From NCBI GenBank assembly GCA_965223165.1, contig CBDCVQ010000007.1:450292-514291 (forward strand): DNA of 64,000 nucleotides. Reading direction: 5' to 3'. The DNA is from JABDMH01 sp965223165. Its GTDB lineage: Bacteria > Bacteroidota > Bacteroidia > Chitinophagales > Saprospiraceae. Positions within the stretch are counted from its first letter, which is position 1, and every line of letters starts with the position of its first letter. Positions 18,361 through 27,192 of the stretch are shown here, piece by piece. The translations under genes were made by a program, and so were the position numbers. Under the pieces are notes generated by a model, which did not search any database, was not told the DNA's origin, and saw only the letters and a program-made list of their open reading frames with translations.

Positions 18361-21300
18361 TTAAAAGTTCACCTTGCCTCCAATCCGGATCGTGCGAGCC
18401 ACTGGGTAATTGGTAAAGGTTGCCGATTGATTTGAGGCATTTGAAAAATTGCCATCCAAATCCAGTCCGTCCGGTCCATCGGAGTTTCCTGCCGGATCAA
18501 ATCCGTCAAAATTTCCATTAGTGATGGTGAACAAATTCTCACCCGATAAATAGACACTGGCGGACTTTATTGCACGAGATCCTTCTAATGGTATGTCATA
18601 AGTCAGCGTAATATTCTTCAAGCGGATGAATGAAGCATCCTGGACGGTGAACGTATTGACCTTGTTTTCGCCATCCGAGTAGGACGTATAGTTAACTCCA
18701 GAGGGAAATTCCGCCCCGGGGTTGCTCGTTGTCCAACGATCCAGATAATTCTTGGCCAGGTGGTTTCGCTCTTTGTTGATCGGATATAGAGACTCCGCCA
18801 CGAGATTGTTGAATGTCTCCACACCTTGCACGCCGGTCAGATAGATCTCCAATCCAAACTGCTTGTAGCCAAATCGATTATTAAATCCGAAAATGTAGTC
18901 TGGAAAGGGGTCCCCCAGGATCACCTTGTCCTCGGCAGTGATTCGACCGTCGCCGTTGGTGTCATTGAAAATGGGATGACCAGGCAGGGCATTTGGCTGC
19001 GGTGACTCGGCAATATTGTCGCCCGTCTGGAAAATGCCGTTTTGCACATAGCCATAAAACGAAGCAATGGGGGTGCCCTCCTGAATAATCAAATAGTTGC
19101 CAGAAAAGCCAAAGCCGCCATAAATAATGCGCTGCGCAAATTCAGGCAGCTCGATCACTTCATTCTTCACGGTAGACAGGATCAGATCCGTCTCCCAGGT
19201 GAGGTTGCCCGTCAGGTTGCGTGTGTTAATGGCAAAGTCAAAACCGCTATTCCGCACTTGGCCCAGATTGACACGCACGCCGGTGAAGCCCGTAGTAAAG
19301 GGTACTGGCTGGTTGAACAGCTGATCGAACGTATTTCTAGAATAATATTCGACGCTACCGGAGATACGGTAGTCAAACAATCCGAAGTCCAACCCGACAT
19401 TTAGCTCCTTCGTTGTCTCCCAAACGAGATCTTCATTGGGTATTCTCGCCGGAATGGCACCCGTCTGCAAGGCGCCTCCCAGCACCGCGTTGCTGCCGGC
19501 TCGAAATGTCTGGATCGTCTCAAAATTATTAATGCCCTGGTTTCCAATCTCTCCGTACCCGATTCGCAATTTCAGGTTGCTAAAAAGATCCTGGTTTGCC
19601 ATAAAGGGCTCTTCGGAGATCTGCCAGCCAATGGAGGCCGAAGGAAAATAGGCGTACTTATTCTTATCCGAAAATCGGGACGTGCCGTCCACCCGGAGTG
19701 AGGCGGTCAGAATGTATTTGTCCCTGAAAGCGTAATTAACCCTCCCCAGGTAAGAATTGAGGCGATTAATAAATTTTCCACTCGAGATGTTAAAGGTCTC
19801 TGAGTTGCCGCTCTGGAGAAGGTTGGTCCCCGTCACATGTGACAGAAAATCGCTGGCCTGCGTTTGAACAAAGCGGTTTTCAAAATTCTCGAAGGTGATA
19901 CCCGCCAGGATTTTAAAATCGTGGGCCCCCACCGTCTTTTCGTAAGACAATAGATTTTCCACCAGCCAGTATGAGCTCTCATTGGTCCGTACCGTAGCCC
20001 GGCCATTCAAACCTCGCCCGATCTGAAACTGGTCGTTCTCGTAGCGGTCCGACCTGAAATTTTCCAGCTCGGCTCCCAGGCGGACGGTAGCCTTCAATCC
20101 TTTGAGGATCTCATATTCGCCAAAGGTCGTGGCGTACATCGTATTGCGTACGTTGGCTTGATCCCACCCTTCGATGAGAGCCATCGGATTCTCGATCGCC
20201 ACCAAGGGGTTGACGTCAAAATATCCTTCGTCGTTTCGTTCAGGTCCGATCGTTGGATCAAACAACAGCACGGCCGAGAGTACGCCGACGCCCTCATTTG
20301 TCCCTCGTCCTAATTTGATCACATCCGTGGCGGCGCGGTTGGTACTTAGGTTGAGGCCCATCCTAAACTTGTCACTGGCCTTCAGCTCGTAGTTGATTCG
20401 AGCATTGTATTTTTTCTCCCCCGACTCGATCATCACCCCTTCCTGATCCAAGTAGTTGAGCGATACATAGTAGGTGGATTTATTGCCGCCACCTTGCAAG
20501 GAGACCTGGTGATTGTGCGTGATGGCATTTTGAAAGATGATATCCTGCCAGTCATAACCGTCGCCCACCGCAGCGATCTTTTCGGGTGAGTGAATGATCC
20601 CACCCCCGGATTCGACGTTGATATCATTGAGCACGGTGAGATACTCGCGTCCGTTTAGCATGTCTACACGCTCGTTGACGTCCTGAAACCCTACGTAGCC
20701 ATTATAACTTACCTCCAACTGCCCCTGCTTCCCTTTCTTCGTCGTGATCAGGACCACCCCGTTTGCCGCCCGCGACCCGTAGATGGCCGAAGCGGAGGCA
20801 TCCTTTAACACCTCTATGGACTCGATATCATCCGGGCTGAGGGCAGTCACGGACCCCCCGGGCAATCCATCGACAACGATCAGGACCTCATTACTGCTGT
20901 TGATCGAATTGACTCCTCGGATCTTGATCTCCACCGCACCCCCAGGTGCTGAATTGGCCTGGTTAACCTGGACGCCAGAGGCCTTTCCATCTAATAGCTG
21001 CAGCGCCGATGTGTTGGCGCCCTTGACAAAATCCTCGGATTGCACCGACACGATCGCACCGGTCAAATCCCTTTTCTTCTGGGTCCCATAACCGACGACG
21101 ACCACCTCATCCAGGGTGGTGGCCCCGGGTTCGAGCGTAATAGCAAAGGATGTCTGCTGGCCGATGATCACCTCCTGGGTGGTATAGCCCGTATAGGAAA
21201 AGACCAGGACCTCAGCCTCCTGGGGAGCTTCCAGGGAAAATCCCCCGTCAAAGTCAGTGACCGTACCGGTGTTGGTGCCTTTGATCAAAATGGTAACTCC

Positions 21301-21453
21301 GATCAAAGGCTCGGCATTGTCATCTTGTACCGTGCCGGTCAGCGTGGTGGTCTGCTGGGCCGTCACGAGTGATGTGCATAGCACAAGCAAAAATAGCCAG
21401 GTGGCACATGGCCATGGTCGCACCTTGGCTCTTGATAAAATTGAAGTTTTCAT
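18361..21453 (-). CDS. SusC/RagA family TonB-dependent outer-membrane transporter
   Basis: A product of 1030 aa from MKTSI at 21453; the upstream extension to 21519 is less likely because the signal peptide (WLFLLVLCTSLVTAQ) starts from here. Order: CarboxypepD_reg-like domain (TLTGTVQDDNAEPLIGVTIL, about 36-115), the SusC signature GYGTQKKRDLTGAI before the plug, plug blocks VLIVVDGLPGG and IEVLKDASASAIYGSRAANG, then a long beta barrel ending ARTIRIGGKVNF with a terminal Phe. It imports a substrate captured by SusD using TonB energy. No FecR/sigma pair or SusR-like regulator is next to it. First gene of the operon. Confidence 0.95.
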   Translation of the reverse strand: MKTSILSRAKVRPWPCATWLFLLVLCTSLVTAQQTTTLTGTVQDDNAEPLIGVTILIKGTNTGTVTDFDGGFSLEAPQEAEVLVFSYTGYTTQEVIIGQQTSFAITLEPGATTLDEVVVVGYGTQKKRDLTGAIVSVQSEDFVKGANTSALQLLDGKASGVQVNQANSAPGGAVEIKIRGVNSINSSNEVLIVVDGLPGGSVTALSPDDIESIEVLKDASASAIYGSRAANGVVLITTKKGKQGQLEVSYNGYVGFQDVNERVDMLNGREYLTVLNDINVESGGGIIHSPEKIAAVGDGYDWQDIIFQNAITHNHQVSLQGGGNKSTYYVSLNYLDQEGVMIESGEKKYNARINYELKASDKFRMGLNLSTNRAATDVIKLGRGTNEGVGVLSAVLLFDPTIGPERNDEGYFDVNPLVAIENPMALIEGWDQANVRNTMYATTFGEYEILKGLKATVRLGAELENFRSDRYENDQFQIGRGLNGRATVRTNESSYWLVENLLSYEKTVGAHDFKILAGITFENFENRFVQTQASDFLSHVTGTNLLQSGNSETFNISSGKFINRLNSYLGRVNYAFRDKYILTASLRVDGTSRFSDKNKYAYFPSASIGWQISEEPFMANQDLFSNLKLRIGYGEIGNQGINNFETIQTFRAGSNAVLGGALQTGAIPARIPNEDLVWETTKELNVGLDFGLFDYRISGSVEYYSRNTFDQLFNQPVPFTTGFTGVRVNLGQVRNSGFDFAINTRNLTGNLTWETDLILSTVKNEVIELPEFAQRIIYGGFGFSGNYLIIQEGTPIASFYGYVQNGIFQTGDNIAESPQPNALPGHPIFNDTNGDGRITAEDKVILGDPFPDYIFGFNNRFGYKQFGLEIYLTGVQGVETFNNLVAESLYPINKERNHLAKNYLDRWTTSNPGAEFPSGVNYTSYSDGENKVNTFTVQDASFIRLKNITLTYDIPLEGSRAIKSASVYLSGENLFTITNGNFDGFDPAGNSDGPDGLDLDGNFSNASNQSATFTNYPVARTIRIGGKVNF

Positions 21454-21639
21454 ACCATAGTACATTTTAGTGTAGGTTGAAAAAGGAAAGGAAGGCGCTC
21501 GGCCAATGGTCGAATACACCTCTCAAGATTGTTGACGCCAGTTCTAGACGCGACTGTGCAAGACAAAGGGTTGATGAGCTTGCCCGATCTGGCCCTTCTT
21601 AAGATAGGAAAGATTGTGCTAAATCTACACTCGGCCATC

Positions 21640-21935
21640 TACACAAACGTCCCATCAGTCGGCATATTCCTCACGGCAGAAATAGTCCGGCATCTACAAA
21701 GTGGTACGACCCATATCATTGGCGCTATCAATGGCCAAAGAATGGCTGCCAAGAGCCCTATTTTAGTATTTGAACATACTTAGGTCGACCGCTCCATGGC
21801 ATTAATCTTGCTAGTATGCGTCAGGCGAGGAAAGGCCACACAGCCCAGCGCAGGGCTCGTCTGGCGTCCCCGCCAAACGCCATCGTTAGCTCGCTGTCAC
21901 GCTACAGTCTTGATAATGCGATTGCCCTGTCACCG
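21640..21935 (-). repeat. Dispersed repeat, left copy (inverted relative to 31209-31545)
   Basis: The reverse complement matches 31209-31545 across most of its length. Shared blocks, in order: AGGGCAATCGCAT, GTGACAGCG, CGATGGCGTTTGGCGGGG, TGGGCTG..GGCCTT, TCCTCGCCTGAC, TAGCAAG, GCATGGAG (with an extra C here), ACTAAAA and ATTCTTTGGCC, then TCTGCC.TGAGG. No ORF is supported. The rest of the 544-bp gap (21454-21997) shows no gene. Confidence 0.75.
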
Positions 21936-21997
21936 GCGCTCAAGCGCGCATTGCTTTGCTAATCATTGCCTAACTTGGGATATCCAGAAAAGCCAAC

Positions 21998-24604
21998 ATG
22001 GACTCCTCGCGTCACCTGGCAGCTGTCATGTTCACAGACATTCAAGGCTACACCGCTCTCATGCAACAAGATGAGCGACGGGCCGTGGAAATGCGCGATG
22101 CCCACCGCCGGATTTTTAACACTGCTACGGAGTCCCATCAGGGCAAGATCCTCCAATATTATGGAGATGGCACCCTAAGTATATTTCACAGCGTCGTGGA
22201 CGCCGTACGTTGCGCCATTGAAATGCAGGCGCAATTTCAGGGAGATCCCTTGGTGCCTGTGCGTATCGGAATCGATCTGGGAGACATCATCGTGCGGGAA
22301 GATGAAGTCATCGGCGATGCGGTCAATCGAGCTGCGCGCATTGAGGCGTTGGCTGTACCCGGGTCTGTGCTCATCTCCGATCGGATACAGCGCGATCTCC
22401 AGAACCATCAAGGCATCAAAACCCAATCGCTTGGGACGCATTCGCTCAAGAATGTGCAACAACCGGTCGAAGTCTTTGCGATCGCAAATCCCGGTCTCGT
22501 CGTACCAACGTTAGCGGGCCAGGCGACGGAAAGCCAGGGTCCCCGTAGGGGCCGCCTGCACAACTTCCCAAAACCGGCCACCCGCTTCTTCGGCCGGGAC
22601 AAAGCGGTCGAGCAAATCAAACAGCAGCTGCAGAACCATCGCTTGGTTACATTGCGCGGACCCGGTGGATCGGGCAAGACGAGGTTGGCCGTGGAGAGTA
22701 CCCGTCACCTAGCGGAGCAATTTGGAGATGGAATCTGGTTTGTACCCCTGGCACCCCTATCGAGCGCAGATCAGGTAGAAGCTGCCCTGGCTGAGGTCTT
22801 GGGAGTGAATCCTGATCAAGGAGGAGAGATCGTACGCTCGGTCGCCCAGCGCATCCGGGACAAGAAGATGTTGATTGTACTGGACAACTGCGAGCACTTG
22901 ATCGACGACTGTGCACAGCTCACCAACACCCTGCTACAGGGCACACAGGCGCCTCATTTTCTCATCACCAGTCGCGAGGCACTCCACCTATCCGGAGAAG
23001 CCGTCTACACCGTGCCTACCTTGCCGGTGCCGGAGACAACCGCGAATCTGTCAGCGATAAGGCAGTCACATGCCGTACAGCTGTTCTGCGATCGGGCCGC
23101 CCTGACCAAGGTTGACTTTGAACTAAATGAGGGCAATGCCCCTGTCATCTCATCCATCTGCAGGAAGCTGGAAGGGATCCCCTTGGCGTTGGAACTTGCC
23201 GCATCTCGCACCCGAATGATGGACGTATCCTCGATCAGGGATCGATTGTCTAACCAGCTCAGCCTGCTCGCCGGTGGAGCCAGAGACCTCTCGCCGCATC
23301 AACAGACCCTCCGGGCCACGCTGGATTGGAGCTACCAACTCCTCAGCGAGCATGAACAGCTCCTGCTGGCCAGGTTGTCATGGTTTGCGGGCAGTTTTGA
23401 CTTACAGGACGCCGAGCACATTTGTGGTTATGCTCCGCTTTCCGCCCACGAAATCCTGGACCTCCTTACCCATCTCGTCGACAAGTCGCTCGTGATCATC
23501 CGGGAGATCCCCACCATGCATTATTATCTGCTCGCACCCGTCAAGCAGTACGCCCAGGAAAAGTTGACGCCGGCAGCCCAGCAGCAATTTACCGATCGCT
23601 ATGCCAACTACTACCTCACGATGGTCGAAAAGGTATATCGCGAGCGAATGGAAGCCAGCCGAAAATCTTGGCAGTGGCTACAACTGCAATTGTCCAATGT
23701 CCAAGAAGCCTTCGCATTGCTGGAAGGATCGCCGGACAAGCGGTTGCGACTAGCCAGCGCGCTCACGGAGCCTTTCTTTCTGCAGACCTATCCCAGCACC
23801 TGCGACAAAATCCTGAATACCGCCCTTAGCCAATCGGCAGCGCAAAATGCGGATAGGGCAAGGGTACTCTTTGGACTGGGATTTATTCAGATCCTGCTGC
23901 AGTCCTTCATTGAGGATCACGATATGACGGAAGGCCTGCGTCTGGCCCAACGATTGGAGGACAAACAATTAAAATTAGACCTGTACTGGGGCTATGGATT
24001 TCTCAAGATCCTCATGCAAGAATGGGACGCTGCCCATGAGATACTTATGCAGGGTCTACAACTGGCCAAGGAAATGAATAATCCCTGGATGGAGGTCCGG
24101 TACCTCAATCAGTTGGGCTGGTGGGCGGTACACCAACGCAAGCCAGAGCTGGTCGAGGACCAGGTAGGACCCAATCTGGAGAAAGCGACCTCCCTGGACA
24201 ACATCTACGACCTATCTGATGCCAATCACCTGGTTGCAGAAGTGGCATTTCTCAAGAAACAATATAATCAGGCAGAGAAGTATCACGCCAAAGCACTTGA
24301 GTTTATCCTGCCCCTCAATAGTGGCCTTCAGACGACCGTCTTCGTATTTAGCATAGCATTTTCCGTCAGCGGTCAGGGCAGGCACGAAAAGGGGCTGCGC
24401 CTTTATGCTAGCTGCATGCGCAATTTCAAAGACCTGGGGTTGGCAGTGCCGCCAGTAGACTACCTGCATTATGTGCTGGAGCAGACCATCCATCCCTCCG
24501 TCGCTGCTGTCGGTGAGCAACGTGCTCAAGAGCTGCATGTGGAGGGTGAAAACATGCGTTTTGAGGACGCCATTGAATATGCTTTGGATCTGGAAAGAGA
24601 TTAG
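21998..24604 (+). CDS. Class III cyclase-like / STAND-type ATPase / TPR signalling protein
   Basis: At 868 aa, it starts MDSSRH. Residues 1-165 are a cyclase domain with metal Asp14/Asp57, Asn110 and Arg114, but Gln53 replaces the adenine-selecting Lys and Glu103 the Asp. Purine choice or activity may thus differ from the two paralogues. About 185-480 is an AfsR/LuxR-associated NTPase of the COG3903 type: Walker A GPGGSGKT (221-228), Walker B LIVLDN (292-297), the TSREAL sensor and a winged-helix part with LDWSYQLLSEHEQLLLARLS. The C-terminal 350 residues are helical TPR-like repeats. No TM or signal is seen, so it is cytoplasmic. A DUF6090-type gene begins 25 bp downstream and is probably co-transcribed. 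Confidence 0.9.
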   Translation: MDSSRHLAAVMFTDIQGYTALMQQDERRAVEMRDAHRRIFNTATESHQGKILQYYGDGTLSIFHSVVDAVRCAIEMQAQFQGDPLVPVRIGIDLGDIIVREDEVIGDAVNRAARIEALAVPGSVLISDRIQRDLQNHQGIKTQSLGTHSLKNVQQPVEVFAIANPGLVVPTLAGQATESQGPRRGRLHNFPKPATRFFGRDKAVEQIKQQLQNHRLVTLRGPGGSGKTRLAVESTRHLAEQFGDGIWFVPLAPLSSADQVEAALAEVLGVNPDQGGEIVRSVAQRIRDKKMLIVLDNCEHLIDDCAQLTNTLLQGTQAPHFLITSREALHLSGEAVYTVPTLPVPETTANLSAIRQSHAVQLFCDRAALTKVDFELNEGNAPVISSICRKLEGIPLALELAASRTRMMDVSSIRDRLSNQLSLLAGGARDLSPHQQTLRATLDWSYQLLSEHEQLLLARLSWFAGSFDLQDAEHICGYAPLSAHEILDLLTHLVDKSLVIIREIPTMHYYLLAPVKQYAQEKLTPAAQQQFTDRYANYYLTMVEKVYRERMEASRKSWQWLQLQLSNVQEAFALLEGSPDKRLRLASALTEPFFLQTYPSTCDKILNTALSQSAAQNADRARVLFGLGFIQILLQSFIEDHDMTEGLRLAQRLEDKQLKLDLYWGYGFLKILMQEWDAAHEILMQGLQLAKEMNNPWMEVRYLNQLGWWAVHQRKPELVEDQVGPNLEKATSLDNIYDLSDANHLVAEVAFLKKQYNQAEKYHAKALEFILPLNSGLQTTVFVFSIAFSVSGQGRHEKGLRLYASCMRNFKDLGLAVPPVDYLHYVLEQTIHPSVAAVGEQRAQELHVEGENMRFEDAIEYALDLERD

Positions 24605-24629
24605 ATATTTTGAGCGGCAATCTTAAATC

Positions 24630-25418
24630 ATGCTATTATTCTTCAAAAATCTGAGACGGTCGATCATGGGTCCAAAATCGGTGGGAAAATACGCTTTGTA
24701 CGCGGCGGGAGAAATATTGTTGGTGGTCATGGGCATCTTGATTGCCTTGCAAGTCAACACTTGGAATGAGGGCAACAAACGGCAAAAGGAAGAAATGGTG
24801 GTCCTGACTGAAATCGTCAAGAATCTTCGAGAAGATCTCAAAGATTTTGATAACAACCTGACCCACCTCAAGAACGTGATTGTCTGCTCGAGAAATCTAA
24901 GTCGTCACCTGAGCGACCAGTTGCCGTGGCACGACTCCCTGGCATATCACATTTTTTGTGCGGGCATGTTTCCCCACTTTTCTCCCAATATCAGCGGTTT
25001 TGAATTGCTCCAATCTAAAGGTTTGGAGATCATTAAGAATGATTCCGTTCGCCAGCGCATCTCCGCGCTATATGCCAACAACTATCCATATCTACACACG
25101 TGGGAAGATGAACGCATCGAATACAACCTTCTACATATCAATAGACTCCGCAACAAATATCTGGGTTTGACGTCGCTCCATGCCGACGCCATGCCAGCAT
25201 CTATTCGGCCTTCCGGGTTTCTCAATCTGGTGATCCAAACGGGAGGCATTCGCGCTTTAACAAATTATCCGAGCTTAATGCAGGACAAGGAATTACTCGG
25301 TGCACTCAAAGACGTGGAGGTACATGCAAAATTGTTATTGGAGATTCACACGATGACACATGATAACGTGCTCGAGATCATCTCCCAGATTGAACGAGAA
25401 ATCGAGGTGCGATCTTGA
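24630..25418 (+). CDS. DUF6090-type membrane protein
   Basis: The 262-aa protein has the family head: a short basic N-terminus, GKYALYAAGEILLVVMGIL (one TM helix, about 24-44), then IALQVNTWNEGNKRQ. A coiled, charged region follows (EIVKNLREDLKDFDNNLTHL), then a middle block FELLQSKGLEIIKNDSVRQR and a helical C-terminus. Members are common in Bacteroidota and have no known function; topology suggests one anchor with the bulk on one side of the membrane. It follows the STAND-cyclase gene by 25 bp. The ATG at 24630 is used because the basic N-terminus is typical of the family. The DUF number is given from memory. Confidence 0.75.
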   Translation: MLLFFKNLRRSIMGPKSVGKYALYAAGEILLVVMGILIALQVNTWNEGNKRQKEEMVVLTEIVKNLREDLKDFDNNLTHLKNVIVCSRNLSRHLSDQLPWHDSLAYHIFCAGMFPHFSPNISGFELLQSKGLEIIKNDSVRQRISALYANNYPYLHTWEDERIEYNLLHINRLRNKYLGLTSLHADAMPASIRPSGFLNLVIQTGGIRALTNYPSLMQDKELLGALKDVEVHAKLLLEIHTMTHDNVLEIISQIEREIEVRS

Positions 25419-25684
25419 AAACCAAACCCCATTTTTTTGCCAGTATTTTTGATCGAAATTCCAATACGCACGTTGCCAGACTTACCAGTACATAGGTCGA
25501 CGAGTTGGATCTTCCAAAAAGATGTAATTTTCGGGGAGGGGATCCCGACGACCAATACGAATTACATGAATACCATCCGTATAGAGCGATGGTTAACGAT
25601 TGGCGCCACTTTTGGTGTGCTGGCCGACATCATTTTGCTACCGGCATAAGCCCAATCTTGAAGGGCAAAAAAAGATCATAACTT

Positions 25685-26989
25685 ATGAAAAAGATGTGCA
25701 AGGGGTTTTCGCGCCTCAGGATGCAAACGATTAAAGCGATTCTGATCTGTGTCATACTATTGACCTGCCTGAGTGGTCCGGGATACGCGCATAGCAACAC
25801 CGGCCAATACACCTTGGTCGTAGAAGGCTATGACTGGGGAGCGGCCGTCAGCAAAGTCATCCTACACCTGGCTGACGGGGTGCAGGAGGTGAATGCGGGT
25901 CACTATGAAGTGGCTGTGCGGCGCAGCTCAGCCTGCCTACCGGCAGACGCCCCGGATCGAGCAGGGACGCGGAGGGTGATCTATGCTTATGTCTCCGATG
26001 CTCAGGGAAATCACGTGGAAAAAGGGGGATATGCCACCCTCATCTTAGAGGTCGGACCCTACTTGGGCATTGGAGCCCCGATCCAATTCTTCTTTCAGGG
26101 CGACTGCCGGGGCAACCAGTGGGTCGATTATGAAATGACCATCACCCATAGGGAGACACAGGAGGTTTGGGATACGGAGACCGACCGCATCATACCTCTC
26201 GTGGATGCGTTTGATCTCACCGGAAGATTCAAGTACAATGACAAAATCGAGCTCAGGTACGCTTCGTTCAAGCCCGAAAATCCGAGCGGCAAGGTGCCGC
26301 TTATCATCTGGTTGCACGGCGGTGGAGAGGGTGGCACTGATCCAAGCATAGTACTGCTAGCCAACCGAGCTGCCAACTATGCCTCGCCAAAAATCCAAGC
26401 TATTTTCGGAGGTGCACACGTACTCGCCCCGCAGAGTCCCACCTTCTGGATGCAAAATGCCGAGGGGGAGTATACTACGGGAGACGTGGAGGATATTTAC
26501 CATGCGTCCCTGATGGCCCTTTTTGAACAGTACGTGGCAAACAATCCCGAGGTGGACCCAGAGCGCATCTACGTCGGTGGTTGCTCTAATGGTGGCTATA
26601 TGAGCCAAAAATTATTATTGGAAAATCCGAATTATTTCGCTGCCTCGTTCCCCTCTGCCCTGGCGTATGACGCCGAATTTCTCACCGACGAACAAGTACG
26701 TATACTAGCGGACCAATCAATCTGGTATATCCACTCCAAAGATGATCCGGTCACAGTAGCGGACGGGACGGTCATACCTACCTACAAGAGATTGATGGAC
26801 GCCGGCGCCAAGGATGTCCACCTGTCGCTATACGACCACGTGATAGATCTGTATGGATTGTATGGAGGTGAAGACTATCACTACCATGGACATTTCTCCT
26901 GGATCTACAGCCATCGCAATCACTGTACAAAGACCATTGACGGAAAGAAGATCTCTGTCATGGAATGGCTGGCGAGCAAGCGGAGGTAA
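25685..26989 (+). CDS. Secreted esterase/peptidase, PHB-depolymerase-like hydrolase
   Basis: The 434-aa product has a Sec signal (AILICVILLTCLSGPGYA, cut before HSN). An N-terminal beta domain (about 35-175, LVVEGYDWGAAVSKVILHLA) resembles the Ig-like domain ahead of many bacterial PHB-depolymerase/prolyl-oligopeptidase-like esterases. The catalytic domain shows VPLIIWLHGGGEGG, nucleophile elbow GGCSNGGYMS (Ser), acid Asp in HSKDDPV, and His in the HYHGHFSW segment. Likely substrate is an ester or peptide in the periplasm. The start MKKMCKG at 25685 is accepted, though a later Met (MQTIKA) would give a shorter n-region. A 266-bp gap separates it from the gene before. Confidence 0.85.
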   Translation: MKKMCKGFSRLRMQTIKAILICVILLTCLSGPGYAHSNTGQYTLVVEGYDWGAAVSKVILHLADGVQEVNAGHYEVAVRRSSACLPADAPDRAGTRRVIYAYVSDAQGNHVEKGGYATLILEVGPYLGIGAPIQFFFQGDCRGNQWVDYEMTITHRETQEVWDTETDRIIPLVDAFDLTGRFKYNDKIELRYASFKPENPSGKVPLIIWLHGGGEGGTDPSIVLLANRAANYASPKIQAIFGGAHVLAPQSPTFWMQNAEGEYTTGDVEDIYHASLMALFEQYVANNPEVDPERIYVGGCSNGGYMSQKLLLENPNYFAASFPSALAYDAEFLTDEQVRILADQSIWYIHSKDDPVTVADGTVIPTYKRLMDAGAKDVHLSLYDHVIDLYGLYGGEDYHYHGHFSWIYSHRNHCTKTIDGKKISVMEWLASKRR

Positions 26990-27018
26990 TTTGCGGTGAA
27001 CTCAATACAGCTCAAGTA

Positions 27019-27055
27019 GGAGAGGGCATTCGTTGAGCATCCTCATACCCTCTCC
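27019..27055 (+). terminator. Possible hairpin after the esterase gene
   Basis: GGAGAGGG pairs with CCCTCTCC across a 21-base loop, 30 bp after the stop. It lacks a T-run, so a terminator role is weakly supported. Confidence 0.35.
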
Positions 27056-27192
27056 TCTCCCCGAATATTGTATCTTCCGCAAGAAGGCTCCTACCCTGCA
27101 AGGGTAATCTTTCCTGCACACTTCGAGCCACCTAATGGTGCTGCAAATCCGCTCCCCAGGCCACGTACTGTCGAATTGATACACTTAGAGCA

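Noticed and set aside
16868..21453. A full polysaccharide utilisation locus
   Set aside because: Only the SusC/SusD pair is present; no glycan-degrading enzyme or SusR/sigma regulator is linked.
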